Shown here piece by piece: positions 1-8,072 of a DNA stretch of 64,000 bases. The translations under genes and the position numbers were made by a program. The DNA is taken from contig NZ_JAKZFR010000002.1 of NCBI RefSeq assembly GCF_022808935.1, positions 186,001-250,000 of the forward strand. Direction: 5' to 3'. The DNA is from Geothrix sp. SG200 (GTDB lineage: Bacteria; Acidobacteriota; Holophagae; Holophagales; Holophagaceae). Under the pieces are notes generated by a model, which worked only from the letters and a program-made list of their open reading frames with translations, was not told the origin of the DNA and searched no databases. Every line of letters starts with the position of its first letter. Position 1 is the stretch's first letter.

Positions 1-639
1 CTGCTGGCCCAGAGCGCCGGAGCCCACGGCATCACCGTGCATCTCCGAAGCGATCGCCGCCACATCCAGGACCGTGACCTCCGCGTCCTGAAGGAAGTCC
101 TCGCCATCCCCCTGAACGTGGAATGCGCCGCGACGCCGGAAACCCTGGAAGCGGTGGTCCCCATCCGGCCGTCCTGGATGACCCTGGTGCCCGAAAGTCG
201 CGAGGAACTCACCACCCAGGGAGGCCTGGACGCCATCTTCCTCCAGGGCATGCTGCGCCCGGTCATGCGGGAGCTCCGCAGCGCGGGGATCCATGTGAGC
301 CTGTTCGTGGATCCCGTGCTGGACCAGGTGAAGATGGCAGCCAAGCTGGAGGCCGACGCGGTGGAGCTGAACACGGGGATCTACAGCGACCTGCCCATGG
401 ATTCCGACCCGACGCTGGAACTGGGCCGGATCCGCGACGCGGCCCGCCTGGGCAGCCGGCTGGGCCTGCGCATCCTCGCCGGGCACGGCCTGAACCTCCA
501 GAACGTGGGACCCATCGCCGCGATCCCCGAGATCGAGGAACTGAACATCGGCCACAGCCTCATCGGACGGGCGGTGCTCGTGGGACTGGAACGGTCCGTG
601 GAGGAGATGCTGGCCGCCATGGCGGAGGCCAGGCCTTGA
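1..639 (+). CDS. pdxJ: Pyridoxine 5'-phosphate synthase PdxJ, 5' end outside the window
   Basis: The reading frame is open from the first base, so the gene begins upstream and about 212 codons are visible. PdxJ condenses 1-deoxyxylulose 5-phosphate with 3-amino-2-oxopropyl phosphate to make pyridoxine 5'-phosphate in the DXP-dependent vitamin B6 pathway. The family blocks are clear: GITVHLRSDRRHIQDRD near the visible start, the LVPESREELTTQGGLD block, the AGHGLN block and the C-terminal ELNIGHSLIGRAV phosphate-binding segment. The stop codon overlaps the TTG start of the next gene, so the two are probably translationally coupled. Only the N-terminal strand is missing. Confidence 0.96.
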   Translation: MLAQSAGAHGITVHLRSDRRHIQDRDLRVLKEVLAIPLNVECAATPETLEAVVPIRPSWMTLVPESREELTTQGGLDAIFLQGMLRPVMRELRSAGIHVSLFVDPVLDQVKMAAKLEADAVELNTGIYSDLPMDSDPTLELGRIRDAARLGSRLGLRILAGHGLNLQNVGPIAAIPEIEELNIGHSLIGRAVLVGLERSVEEMLAAMAEARP

Positions 640-1454
640 GCAATCTCCGCGGTACCCTGGAGAGCATTTCCCTCACCGATGTGGCGCAGCTCCTGCACGC
701 CAATCGGAAGACGGGCATGCTCCAGGTCACCTCGGGGAAGGTCAGCGGCGTGCTCTACTTCTCCAATGGCGAGGTGATCCACGCCGAGACCGTGGCGGCG
801 CGGGGCGAGACGGCCGCTTTCGAGATCCTGGAATGGGTGACCGGCCACTTCGAGTTCCTCGCCACCCAGATCCAGGCTCCGGCCTCGATCCGCCGCACGG
901 TGCCGGATCTGCTCATGGACTCCGCGCGTCTCCAGGACAGCCGCCGGCGCCTTCATGGCATCTTCCCAAGGCTCACGGCGGTGCCCTGGCCCACCCTGCG
1001 TCCGCCGCAGCTCCTCGAAGGCATCAAGGTGTTCGCAGAGGATCGCCGGGTCATGCCCTTCTTCGACGGCTACCGCGACTTCCAGGACATCATGGCCGCC
1101 ACGGGGCAGAACGATGTGACCGTGCTGCAGGCGGCCTCCCTGCTCAAGGAGGCGGGCCGCCTCGAAGTGCTGGAGCCGGACGCCCATGTCACCGTCGCCG
1201 AGCTTAAGACCGGCCTGTTCAAGAAAGGCGATCACCTCGGGCTCCCCGCCGCCATGGAAGGCTGGTGGACCGTCCTCGGCCCCTACCGCCACGGTGTCAG
1301 CAACCTGAGGGTCATCTGGCCCAAGGGGCCCGCCGTGGAGCGGGTGGAGTTCATGTCCGGGCTCGCCGAGAAGCATGTGGCCATTCCCCGGGAGCTGATG
1401 CAGGCCTGGGGGCTCTCCGAGGGCGCCCATGTGAAGGTGCGGCCCGCGCCCTGA
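636..1454 (+). CDS. DUF4388 (PATAN-like) domain protein
   Basis: This 272-residue cytoplasmic protein starts at a TTG whose last two bases lie in the pdxJ stop codon. That start is preferred because the protein then opens with SNLRGTLESISLTDVAQLL, the usual first helix of DUF4388/PATAN domains. Residues 1 to about 100 form this domain, including KTGMLQVTSGKVSGVLYFSNG. The rest is less conserved and is predicted helical, then beta-rich at the C-terminus. DUF4388 domains occur in two-component and gliding-motility signalling proteins of Acidobacteriota, Myxococcota and cyanobacteria, usually as protein-interaction modules. No receiver or output domain is visible, so the specific role is unknown. 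The 4-base overlap with pdxJ suggests co-transcription. Confidence 0.8.
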   Translation: MSNLRGTLESISLTDVAQLLHANRKTGMLQVTSGKVSGVLYFSNGEVIHAETVAARGETAAFEILEWVTGHFEFLATQIQAPASIRRTVPDLLMDSARLQDSRRRLHGIFPRLTAVPWPTLRPPQLLEGIKVFAEDRRVMPFFDGYRDFQDIMAATGQNDVTVLQAASLLKEAGRLEVLEPDAHVTVAELKTGLFKKGDHLGLPAAMEGWWTVLGPYRHGVSNLRVIWPKGPAVERVEFMSGLAEKHVAIPRELMQAWGLSEGAHVKVRPAP

Positions 1455-1510
1455 AGCCCACCCCCTGAACGTCGGCCCTGAACGTCGGCCCGGGCGCTGG
1501 AGAACCGGGG

Positions 1511-2197
1511 TCAGACCAGGACGATCTCCAGGTCGCCGACACCCTCGATGCCGCAGGTCACGCGGTTCCCGCGCACCAGCGCACCCACGCCCGACGGCGT
1601 GCCCGTGAAGATGAGATCGCCGGGCGCCAGGGCCACATAGGCGGAGAGGTGGGCGATCACCTCCGCCACATTCCAGGTCATCTGGGCCAGGTCGCCGCGC
1701 TGGCGGTCGACGCCGTCCACGGCCAGCCAGATGGCGCCGGTGGTGGGATGGCCGCAGCGCGAGGCCGGCATCACCTCAGACACGGGCGCCGACTGGTCGA
1801 AGCCCTTGGCCATTTCCCAGGGCTGGCCCTTGTCCTTGAACCTGGCCTGGAGGTCCCGGCGGGTGAGGTCGATGCCCACGGCATAGCCGTAGACGCAAGC
1901 GAGGGCCTTCTCCGCGGGGAGGTCCCGTCCGCCGCCACCCAGGGCCACCACCAGCTCCACCTCATGGTGCAGATTGGAGGTGAGGGGGGGGTAGACGATG
2001 TCGCCACCGAGCGGCACCACGGCATCCGCGGGTTTCCCGAAGAAGAAGGGTGGTTCGCGGGTGGGGTCGCCGCCCATCTCCCGCGCATGGTCCGCGTAGT
2101 TCCTCCCCACGCAGTAGATCCGCCGCACCGGGAACCGCGCGTCGGTGCCTGTCACGGGCAGTGCCGGTCGGGGGAGGGTGGGGATGACGAACGCCAT
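1511..2197 (-). CDS. Fumarylacetoacetate hydrolase (FAH) family protein
   Basis: This is a 228-residue single-domain FAH-superfamily protein resembling the YcgM/FAHD1 group, which hydrolyses acylpyruvates or decarboxylates oxaloacetate. The N-terminal block [16 protein letters not shown], the metal-binding EVEL segment (acidic pair with one residue between), the downstream [10 protein letters not shown] Asp and the C-terminal [11 protein letters not shown] motif are all present. The length matches the short FAHD1-like class rather than true fumarylacetoacetase. It lies 10 bp downstream of xerC on the same strand and could share its transcript. The substrate cannot be told from sequence. Confidence 0.88.
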   Translation of the reverse strand: MAFVIPTLPRPALPVTGTDARFPVRRIYCVGRNYADHAREMGGDPTREPPFFFGKPADAVVPLGGDIVYPPLTSNLHHEVELVVALGGGGRDLPAEKALACVYGYAVGIDLTRRDLQARFKDKGQPWEMAKGFDQSAPVSEVMPASRCGHPTTGAIWLAVDGVDRQRGDLAQMTWNVAEVIAHLSAYVALAPGDLIFTGTPSGVGALVRGNRVTCGIEGVGDLEIVLV

Positions 2198-2207
2198 GGG
2201 ATTGCTC

Positions 2208-3128
2208 CTAGCCTTTGGCCCTGGGATGGGCCTTCTCGTAAGTACGGGCCAGCTCTTCCAGGCCCAGATGAGTGTAGCGCTGGGTGGTGCTCAGGCTCGC
2301 GTGGCCCAGCAGTTCCTGGATGGCTCGCAGGTCCATCCCGCGGTTCAGCAGGTGAGTGGCGAAGCTGTGCCGAAGGGCATGGGGACTCACCCGTGACCGC
2401 ACGGCCGCCGCCTCGAGGGCCGACCGCAGCAGGGCCCGCACGCTGGTGGGCGTGAGCCTGCCGCCCCGCTGGTTGAGGAAGAGGGCCGGACTTGGGGGCA
2501 GTTCCTTCTGCGCGAGGAAGGCGGACCTTAACCCCAGGTAGGCATCCAGGATGGCCGCCGCCTGCGCGTGGTAGGGCACCAGGCGCTCCTTGCGCCCCTT
2601 GCCCAGCACCCGCAACGTCCGCTGCTCCATGAGCAGATCCTGCAGGTCCAGGCCCACCAGCTCTGAGACGCGCAGACCCGAGGCGTACAGCAGCTCCAGC
2701 AGGCAGCCCAGCCGCGCCGAGGGGAAATCCACCGCTGGCGGAAGGTCCAGCAGGGCCTGGCTCTCGCCTTCCGTGAGGAAGGCGGGCAGCCGCTTGGGCT
2801 GCTTGGGATTCCGCAGGCCCGAGGCGGGGTTCTTGGGAATGCGCCGGGTCTCCCACAACCAGCGGAAGAAGGCGCGGGCCGTGGAGAGGATGCGGGCCTG
2901 GCTGGCGGGATCCAGGCCCCGGTCCCCCAGTTCCAGCGCGAAGCCCCGCACCGTGCGCGGGCTCACCTCCCAGCCACCCCACTGGCAGCGGACCGCGTGG
3001 TCCAGCAGCTTGTCCAGGTCGCCCACCTGGGCGCGAGCGGTGTGCGGCGACACGCCCCGGGCGCGCTGCTCCAGATGGAAGGCCTGGATGCCCTCTCCCA
3101 GCGGTGCCGCGCCCTTCCCTGCTACCAT
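2208..3128 (-). CDS. xerC: Tyrosine recombinase XerC-type
   Basis: This 306-residue tyrosine recombinase carries the complete catalytic set: Arg153 in SGLRVSEL, Lys177 in LGKGRKER, His250 and Arg253 in [14 protein letters not shown], His276 in LGHASLS and the nucleophile Tyr285 in TTQRYTH. The N-terminal core-binding SAM-like domain is complete. Length and motifs match XerC/XerD, which resolve chromosome dimers at dif. A second homologue, called XerD, is at 37632, so this copy is assigned XerC. The exact C/D assignment is inferred. The start chosen at 3128 gives the normal family length; an in-frame ATG at 3158 would add ten residues. The start codon is interlocked with that region of the divergent acyl-CoA synthetase gene. 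Confidence 0.87.
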   Translation of the reverse strand: MVAGKGAAPLGEGIQAFHLEQRARGVSPHTARAQVGDLDKLLDHAVRCQWGGWEVSPRTVRGFALELGDRGLDPASQARILSTARAFFRWLWETRRIPKNPASGLRNPKQPKRLPAFLTEGESQALLDLPPAVDFPSARLGCLLELLYASGLRVSELVGLDLQDLLMEQRTLRVLGKGRKERLVPYHAQAAAILDAYLGLRSAFLAQKELPPSPALFLNQRGGRLTPTSVRALLRSALEAAAVRSRVSPHALRHSFATHLLNRGMDLRAIQELLGHASLSTTQRYTHLGLEELARTYEKAHPRAKG

Positions 3129-3159
3129 GTCCACACATCCCCAAGTGTCTGGAGTCATT

Positions 3160-4986
3160 GTGGCGCAGCCAGTAGAGACCATTGCCCAGCTTTTCTATGC
3201 CGCGGCGGAGAGGAACCTCCCGGATGCCTTGGCGTCCAAGCAGAACGGGGTCTACGTGCCCATCTCCCACGCGGAGGTGGTGGCGCGGGTTGAGCGGCTG
3301 GCGCTGGCCATGGCGGCCCATGGCCTCAAGGCCGGGGACCGGGTGGCCTTCCTGTCGGAGAACCGCCCGGAGTGGGCCATCGCGGACTTCGCCTGCGCCA
3401 TTCAGGGCATCCCGGACGTCACCATCTACGCCACGCTGAACGCCGAACAGGCCGCCTTCATCCTCAAGGACAGCGAGGCCCGCTGGGCCCTCTGCTCCAC
3501 CCGCGAGCAGCTGGACAAGGTGCTGAGCCGCTGGACCGAGCTTCCCCGCCTCGAGGCCGTGGTCCTGATCGACGGCGAGCTGCCCGCGGACACGGGTCGC
3601 ACCCTGTTCCTGTGGTCCGACCTCCTGCGTGAAGGAGAGGCCATGGAGGCCCGCCGTCCCGAGGTCCGCGCATGGGGCGAGCAGCGGAAGCCCTCGGACA
3701 TCCTCACCCTCATCTACACCTCCGGCACCACCGGGGATCCCAAGGGCGCCATGCTCACCCACGGCAACCTGGTATCCAACGTCCTCGCCTCCCGCGCCAC
3801 CGTGAGCAACATCGGGGAGGGCGAGCGGGCCCTGAGCTTCCTGCCCCTCACCCACATCTTCGAGCGCATGGCCGGCCACTTCCTGTGGTTCCATGCCGGC
3901 GCCTCCATCTACTACGCCGAGAGCGTCGCCACCGTGGCGGCCGACATGCTCGAGGTCCGCCCCACCCTCATGGCCTCGGTCCCGCGCATCTACGAGAAGA
4001 TCTTCGCGAAGATCTACGACACAGTGTCGGCGGGCAGCTTCATCAAGCGCCTGATCTTCCACTGGGCCATGCTGGCGGGTCGCCAGGCCGTGCCCTACCT
4101 CATGAAGGGCCAGGAACCGCCTTCCTGGAAGGGCATGTGGTACCGCACCGCCAAGGCCGTCGTCTTCGAGAAGATCCGCCAGCGCACCGGCGGGCGCCTG
4201 AAGATCGCCATCAGCGGCGGCGCGCCTCTGGGCGGCAAGATCATGGAGTTCTTCTGGATCATCGGACTGCCCATCCTCGAAGGGTACGGGCTGACCGAGA
4301 CCAGCCCCGTCATCACTGTGAACCGCCTGGGCGATGTGATTCCCGGCTGCGTGGGCAGGCCGCTCTACCAGGACTGGGAAGGGCGCCCCTTCGTGAAGAT
4401 CGCGGAGGACGGCGAGATCCTGTGCCAGGGGCCGAACATCATGGTGGGCTACTGGAACAACGAAGCGGCCACGCGGGAGGCCATCGACGCGGATGGGTAC
4501 TTCCACACCGGCGACATCGGCCACCTCGACGACCAGGGGCGCCTCTACATCACGGACCGGAAGAAGGAGCTCATCGTCACCAGCGGCGGCAAGAAGGTGG
4601 CCCCCCAGCCCATCGAGAACATGCTCAAGGTGGACAAGTACATCTCCCAGGCCGTGCTCATCGGCGACAAGCGGAACTTCATCAGCGTCCTCATCGTGCC
4701 GAACTTCGACAGCCTGGTCCGCTGGGCCGGCTACAAGAAGATCGCCTTCAAGAGCCACGCCGACCTCATCCAGAACCCGCTGGTGTACGCCAAGGTCGGC
4801 AGCCGCGTCGAGCGGATCAACGAGCGCCTCTCGAACTACGAGCGCATCAAGAAGATGACCCTCCTCGACCAGGAGATGACCCTCGAAGGCGGTCAGCTCA
4901 CCCCTTCCCTGAAGGTGAAGCGCCGCGTCATCAACGAGATGTACGCCAAGCAGATCGAGGCGATGTACCAGGAGCCCAGGATCTGA
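3160..4986 (+). CDS. Long-chain acyl-CoA synthetase (AMP-forming)
   Basis: This is a roughly 608-residue ANL-superfamily enzyme that activates fatty acids to acyl-CoA through an acyl-adenylate. It shows the P-loop LIYTSGTTGDPKGAM, the A5-type block ILEGYGLTETSPV, the YFHTGDIGHLDDQGRLYITD block and the KKELIVTSGGKKVAP hinge. These match the membrane-associated long-chain group (FadD15-like). The start is uncertain. A GTG at 3160 has a GGAG ribosome-binding site five bases upstream and gives the family-like N-terminus AQPVETIAQLF. An ATG at 3127 overlaps the divergent xerC start codon and lacks a Shine-Dalgarno sequence. The gene is monocistronic, with a convergent neighbour 6 bp away. Confidence 0.93.
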   Translation: MAQPVETIAQLFYAAAERNLPDALASKQNGVYVPISHAEVVARVERLALAMAAHGLKAGDRVAFLSENRPEWAIADFACAIQGIPDVTIYATLNAEQAAFILKDSEARWALCSTREQLDKVLSRWTELPRLEAVVLIDGELPADTGRTLFLWSDLLREGEAMEARRPEVRAWGEQRKPSDILTLIYTSGTTGDPKGAMLTHGNLVSNVLASRATVSNIGEGERALSFLPLTHIFERMAGHFLWFHAGASIYYAESVATVAADMLEVRPTLMASVPRIYEKIFAKIYDTVSAGSFIKRLIFHWAMLAGRQAVPYLMKGQEPPSWKGMWYRTAKAVVFEKIRQRTGGRLKIAISGGAPLGGKIMEFFWIIGLPILEGYGLTETSPVITVNRLGDVIPGCVGRPLYQDWEGRPFVKIAEDGEILCQGPNIMVGYWNNEAATREAIDADGYFHTGDIGHLDDQGRLYITDRKKELIVTSGGKKVAPQPIENMLKVDKYISQAVLIGDKRNFISVLIVPNFDSLVRWAGYKKIAFKSHADLIQNPLVYAKVGSRVERINERLSNYERIKKMTLLDQEMTLEGGQLTPSLKVKRRVINEMYAKQIEAMYQEPRI

Positions 4987-4992
4987 ACCGGC

Positions 4993-5499
4993 TCAGGTCC
5001 GGCCCTGCCGGGCCAGATACCGCCGTACGGCCTCCTGGGTCTCGGGGGCCCTCATCCCCGCCTCGGTGGCGATCCGCATCGCCTCGGCCACGGGCATGCC
5101 CTTGTCGAGCACCAGCCAAGGACAGACAGCCGCAGCGGCACGGTTGCCATTGCTGCAGTGGATGACGACCTTCGATCCCTTCGGCATGTCCCTCAGCACC
5201 GACCTCAGGAAATCGAAATCCCCGGCAGGGGGCGTCTTGCTGATGGCATACCTCAGGTAGTTGATTCCCAGACCCTGCAGGCGGGAGGATTCGGACTCGC
5301 AGTCCAGATCAGGCTCATCGTCCCGGCGGAGGTCGATGACGTGGGTGATGTGCTCCTTCTTCATGGCCTCGCAGGTCGCCGGACTCGGTGGTCCCTTCAG
5401 GACGAAGACGCCCGAACGCACCTCCACGGCATTGGGGATGGCCGACTCTCCGGCCTGGAGCACGAGCGCCGGGAGCAGGAGAAGCATGGTCCGGAACAT
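4993..5499 (-). CDS. Exported DUF442/beta-lactamase-hydrolase-like phosphatase
   Basis: This 168-residue protein begins with a signal peptide (MFRTMLLLLPALVLQAG). The start is fixed by a GGAGGG ribosome-binding site about five bases upstream. The mature part resembles the dual-specificity-phosphatase fold of the DUF442/BLH group: HVIDLRRDDEPD, then the P-loop VIHCSNGNRAAAA with Cys and Arg separated by four residues, as in that group, rather than five as in classical tyrosine phosphatases. Family members are linked to sulfide or phosphoester chemistry, but few have known substrates. A periplasmic location is inferred from the signal peptide. It is convergent with the acyl-CoA synthetase gene. 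Confidence 0.75.
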   Translation of the reverse strand: MFRTMLLLLPALVLQAGESAIPNAVEVRSGVFVLKGPPSPATCEAMKKEHITHVIDLRRDDEPDLDCESESSRLQGLGINYLRYAISKTPPAGDFDFLRSVLRDMPKGSKVVIHCSNGNRAAAAVCPWLVLDKGMPVAEAMRIATEAGMRAPETQEAVRRYLARQGRT

Positions 5500-5607
5500 G
5501 GAACCCTCCGCGAGATCGCCTGGACGTCCAGGCCGGTTCGCGGAGACCACCGGAGGGGCCTTTGGCCGTCGACCCAAAGCCCGGGCGGGCGGGTCTCCAC
5601 AGCCCTT

Positions 5608-5635
5608 AATGTAGGCCTTTGGGTCGGCTATTCAA
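5608..5635 (-). promoter_or_regulatory. Candidate promoter for the phosphatase-like gene
   Basis: On the minus strand a TTGAAT hexamer (5630-5635) is followed after 16 bases by TACATT (5608-5613), a reasonable sigma70-type pair about 110 bases upstream of the gene at 5499. The spacer contains CGACCCAAAG, which can pair with CTTTGGGTCG about 40 bases further downstream, so the promoter is embedded in an inverted repeat. That repeat could also end hemN transcription. This is prediction only. Confidence 0.35.
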
Positions 5636-5644
5636 CGGAAAGCT

Positions 5645-7015
5645 TCAGACCGTCCTGGAAAAAGGCGTCTTGGCGCTGAGCTTGGCCAGATAGGCATCGA
5701 AGGGCTGCACCAGGTTGCGCACGAAGCGCCGGCCGAGCTGAGTGATGAAGACGCCCTCGGAGCGGACCTCCACGGTGCCCTGGGGGACCTCTTCCTTCAG
5801 CTGCTCCACCGCGTCGGCAAAGAGCGCAGGACCGTCCACGCCGAAGCGTGCCTTCAGGTCGTCCCAGCGCAGTTCGAAGTGGCCCATGAGGTGGTGGATC
5901 ACCCAGCGGCGCAGTTCATCGTCCTCGGAAAGGCGGTGGCCCTTGTGGACCGCCAGGTGCCCATCCGTGATGCTTCGCTCCCACTTGGCGAGGATCTTCT
6001 CGTTCTGGGAGTAGACGCCCGCCACGTTGGAGATGGCGCTGGGGCCGAAGCCCACCAGGTCCGTGCCAGCGGCCACGGCATAGCCCATGAAGTTGCGGAT
6101 GAGGCGGCCTTCGTTCACGGCCTTGGCCATGGGGTCGTTCGGGTGGGCGAAGTGGTCCATGCCGATGGCCACGTAGCCCGCCTTCTCCAGGATGTCCGAG
6201 GCCAGGAGCAGCAGGTCCAGCCGCAGGTCCGGTGAGGGCAGCGTCTCGGCGGGGATGCTCCGCTGGAAGGGCATGATGCTGGGCAGGTAGGCGAAGCCGT
6301 AGATGGCCATGCGGTCCGGCGACAGCTCGAGGGTGGATTCCAGGGTGCGGCGGAAGGTGTCCATGGTCTGGCCGGGCAGGCCGTAGACCAGATCCAGGTT
6401 CACGCCTTCGAAGCCCAGGTCCCGGCACTGCTTCATGGCCGTCAGCGTATGGTCCCAGGTCTGGCCGCGGGTGATGAGGGCCTGCACGTTCTCGTCCAGG
6501 TCCTGCACCCCGAAGGACACCCGGTTGAAGCCCAGCTTGCGGAGCGTCGGGAGCTGATCGGGCTCCAGGAAGGTGGGATCCACCTCGATGGCGATCTCGG
6601 CCCCGTGCTGGAACTCGAAGCGCTCCTTGAACAGGTTGAAGGTGCGGGTGAGGTCGGCCGCCTTCAGGTACGTGGGCGTGCCGCCGCCCCAGTGCAGCTG
6701 GAGGGCCTTGCGGCGGTCCTTCAGGCGGGAGCAGACGAGATCCAGTTCCTTCGTCACCGCGGCGAGATAGGCCTCCACGGGGTCGTACTGGGGGCTCACC
6801 ACCACGTTGCAGCCGCAGTAGGCGCAGCGGCGCGGGCAGAAGGGGATGTGCAGGTAGAGCGACAGGGCCTCGTCCTTGCGGGCGTCGGCGCGCTCCAGGG
6901 CCGAGAGGACCTCGGGCTCCGGGAAGTCGTCGGACCAGGCCGGCGGCATGGGGTAGCCGGTGTAGCGCGGCCCGGGGCGGTCGTAGCGGCGAATGAGGTC
7001 AGCGAGCTGGTTCAT
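5645..7015 (-). CDS. hemN: Oxygen-independent coproporphyrinogen III dehydrogenase HemN
   Basis: This 456-residue radical SAM enzyme oxidatively decarboxylates coproporphyrinogen III to protoporphyrinogen IX without oxygen. The cluster cysteines are Cys60, Cys64 and Cys67 in IPFCPRRCAYCGC, with the extra Cys69 typical of true HemN. The N-terminal PRYTGYPMPPAW segment is also HemN-specific and argues against HemW. The HWGGGTPTYL and ISFGVQDLDE-like blocks (here VSFGVQDLDE) are present. It is the last gene of the hem operon and overlaps hemE by four bases. Its presence, with no HemF visible, fits anaerobic or microaerobic heme synthesis. Confidence 0.95.
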   Translation of the reverse strand: MNQLADLIRRYDRPGPRYTGYPMPPAWSDDFPEPEVLSALERADARKDEALSLYLHIPFCPRRCAYCGCNVVVSPQYDPVEAYLAAVTKELDLVCSRLKDRRKALQLHWGGGTPTYLKAADLTRTFNLFKERFEFQHGAEIAIEVDPTFLEPDQLPTLRKLGFNRVSFGVQDLDENVQALITRGQTWDHTLTAMKQCRDLGFEGVNLDLVYGLPGQTMDTFRRTLESTLELSPDRMAIYGFAYLPSIMPFQRSIPAETLPSPDLRLDLLLLASDILEKAGYVAIGMDHFAHPNDPMAKAVNEGRLIRNFMGYAVAAGTDLVGFGPSAISNVAGVYSQNEKILAKWERSITDGHLAVHKGHRLSEDDELRRWVIHHLMGHFELRWDDLKARFGVDGPALFADAVEQLKEEVPQGTVEVRSEGVFITQLGRRFVRNLVQPFDAYLAKLSAKTPFSRTV

Positions 7016-8001
7016 GCCTTCACCTCGTCAAGGACGGCCGCGACCACGGCGGGATCGGTCTCAGGCACGAGTCCGTGGCCGAGGTTGAAGATGTGGGGGT
7101 GGCCCTTCATGGCGTCCACGATGGCCCGGGCCTTCCGCTTGGCGGTGTCCGCCCCGGCCAGTAGCGCGATGGGATCGAGGTTGCCCTGGAGCACCATCTT
7201 GGGGAAGCGGCGGCGGGCCTCGGTGATGGGCACCTGCCAGGGCACGGCCAGCCCCTTGCAGGGCAGCTGGTTGAGGCTGTCCGGCAGGTACCCGGTGCGC
7301 GCGAAGAACAGCGTGGGGGCGGCGCTCACTTGGGAGAGCGTGCGCTCCACAGAGGGCAGGGCGAAGGTCGCGTAGTCGTCGGCGTCCAGCTCCCCCGCCC
7401 AGGTGTCGAAGAGCTGCACGCCCTGGGCACCAGCCTCGATATGCAGGTTCAGCAGGCGGGCGGCGGCGTCCGCCAGCTTGTCCAGCCACTTGCGGGCCAG
7501 CACTGGCTCCTGGTGCAGGAAGGCCTTGGCCTTGGACCAGGACTTGCTCCCCTTCCCTTCGATGCCGTAGGCCAGCAGGGTCCAGGGCGCGCCAGCGAAG
7601 CCGAGCATGGTCACCTTGGCCGGCAGCTCCCTCTTCACCTTGCGGATGGCCTCGCAGACCGGCTCGAACACCTTCTCGTCCAGGGGACGGTCGAGGTCGA
7701 TCTGGTCCAGCGTCCTCCCGATGCGGGGCCCGCCTTCGGGGATCGTCACCTCGCAGCCCAGGGCGTCGAGGATCACCAGGATGTCGCTGAAGATGATGGC
7801 GCCGTCGATCTGGGGGAAGCGGCGGATGGGCTGGAGCGTCACCTCCGCGGCCAGGTCCGAGTCGTTGAGCAGCTGCTCGAAGGTGGCCTTGGCCCGCACG
7901 GCGCGGTACTCGGGCAGGAAGCGCCCGGCCTGGCGCATGAACCACACCGGGGGCTTGTCGAGGGCTTCGCCGTTCAGGACGCGGAGGAGGGGCTGGGTCA
8001 T
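7012..8001 (-). CDS. hemE: Uroporphyrinogen decarboxylase HemE
   Basis: This 329-residue enzyme converts uroporphyrinogen III to coproporphyrinogen III by four decarboxylations without a cofactor. The N-terminal signature PPVWFMRQAGRFLPEYRAVR includes the conserved arginines that bind the substrate carboxylates. IIFSDILVI contains the catalytic Asp, and FDTWAGEL and the late FNLGHGLVPETDP block are intact. The ATG at 8001 was chosen; an adjacent GTG at 8004 is possible. It follows hemL after about 70 bases, the only real gap inside the operon, and overlaps hemN by four bases. Confidence 0.95.
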   Translation of the reverse strand: MTQPLLRVLNGEALDKPPVWFMRQAGRFLPEYRAVRAKATFEQLLNDSDLAAEVTLQPIRRFPQIDGAIIFSDILVILDALGCEVTIPEGGPRIGRTLDQIDLDRPLDEKVFEPVCEAIRKVKRELPAKVTMLGFAGAPWTLLAYGIEGKGSKSWSKAKAFLHQEPVLARKWLDKLADAAARLLNLHIEAGAQGVQLFDTWAGELDADDYATFALPSVERTLSQVSAAPTLFFARTGYLPDSLNQLPCKGLAVPWQVPITEARRRFPKMVLQGNLDPIALLAGADTAKRKARAIVDAMKGHPHIFNLGHGLVPETDPAVVAAVLDEVKA

Positions 8002-8072
8002 CACATCACCAAGAACATGTCATCACAGAAACAAGGGGAGGCGCGCGGGGAAGTGGCCGGCGCCTTCGGAAA

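Noticed and set aside
1465-1491. Tandem CCTGAACGTCGGC repeat (two units) after the DUF4388 gene
   Set aside because: Only two 13-base units in a short gap; likely slippage, with no sign of function.
2208-3128. XerC as integrase of a mobile element
   Set aside because: Family length and motifs fit chromosomal XerC/D, no phage or island genes surround it, and no att-like repeats were found beside it.
2152-4758. An 868-codon open frame on the minus strand opposite the acyl-CoA synthetase gene
   Set aside because: It is antisense to a clear enzyme gene, is low in complexity with His/Gly/Val-rich composition, and contains no recognisable domain. Long antisense frames are expected in GC-rich coding DNA.
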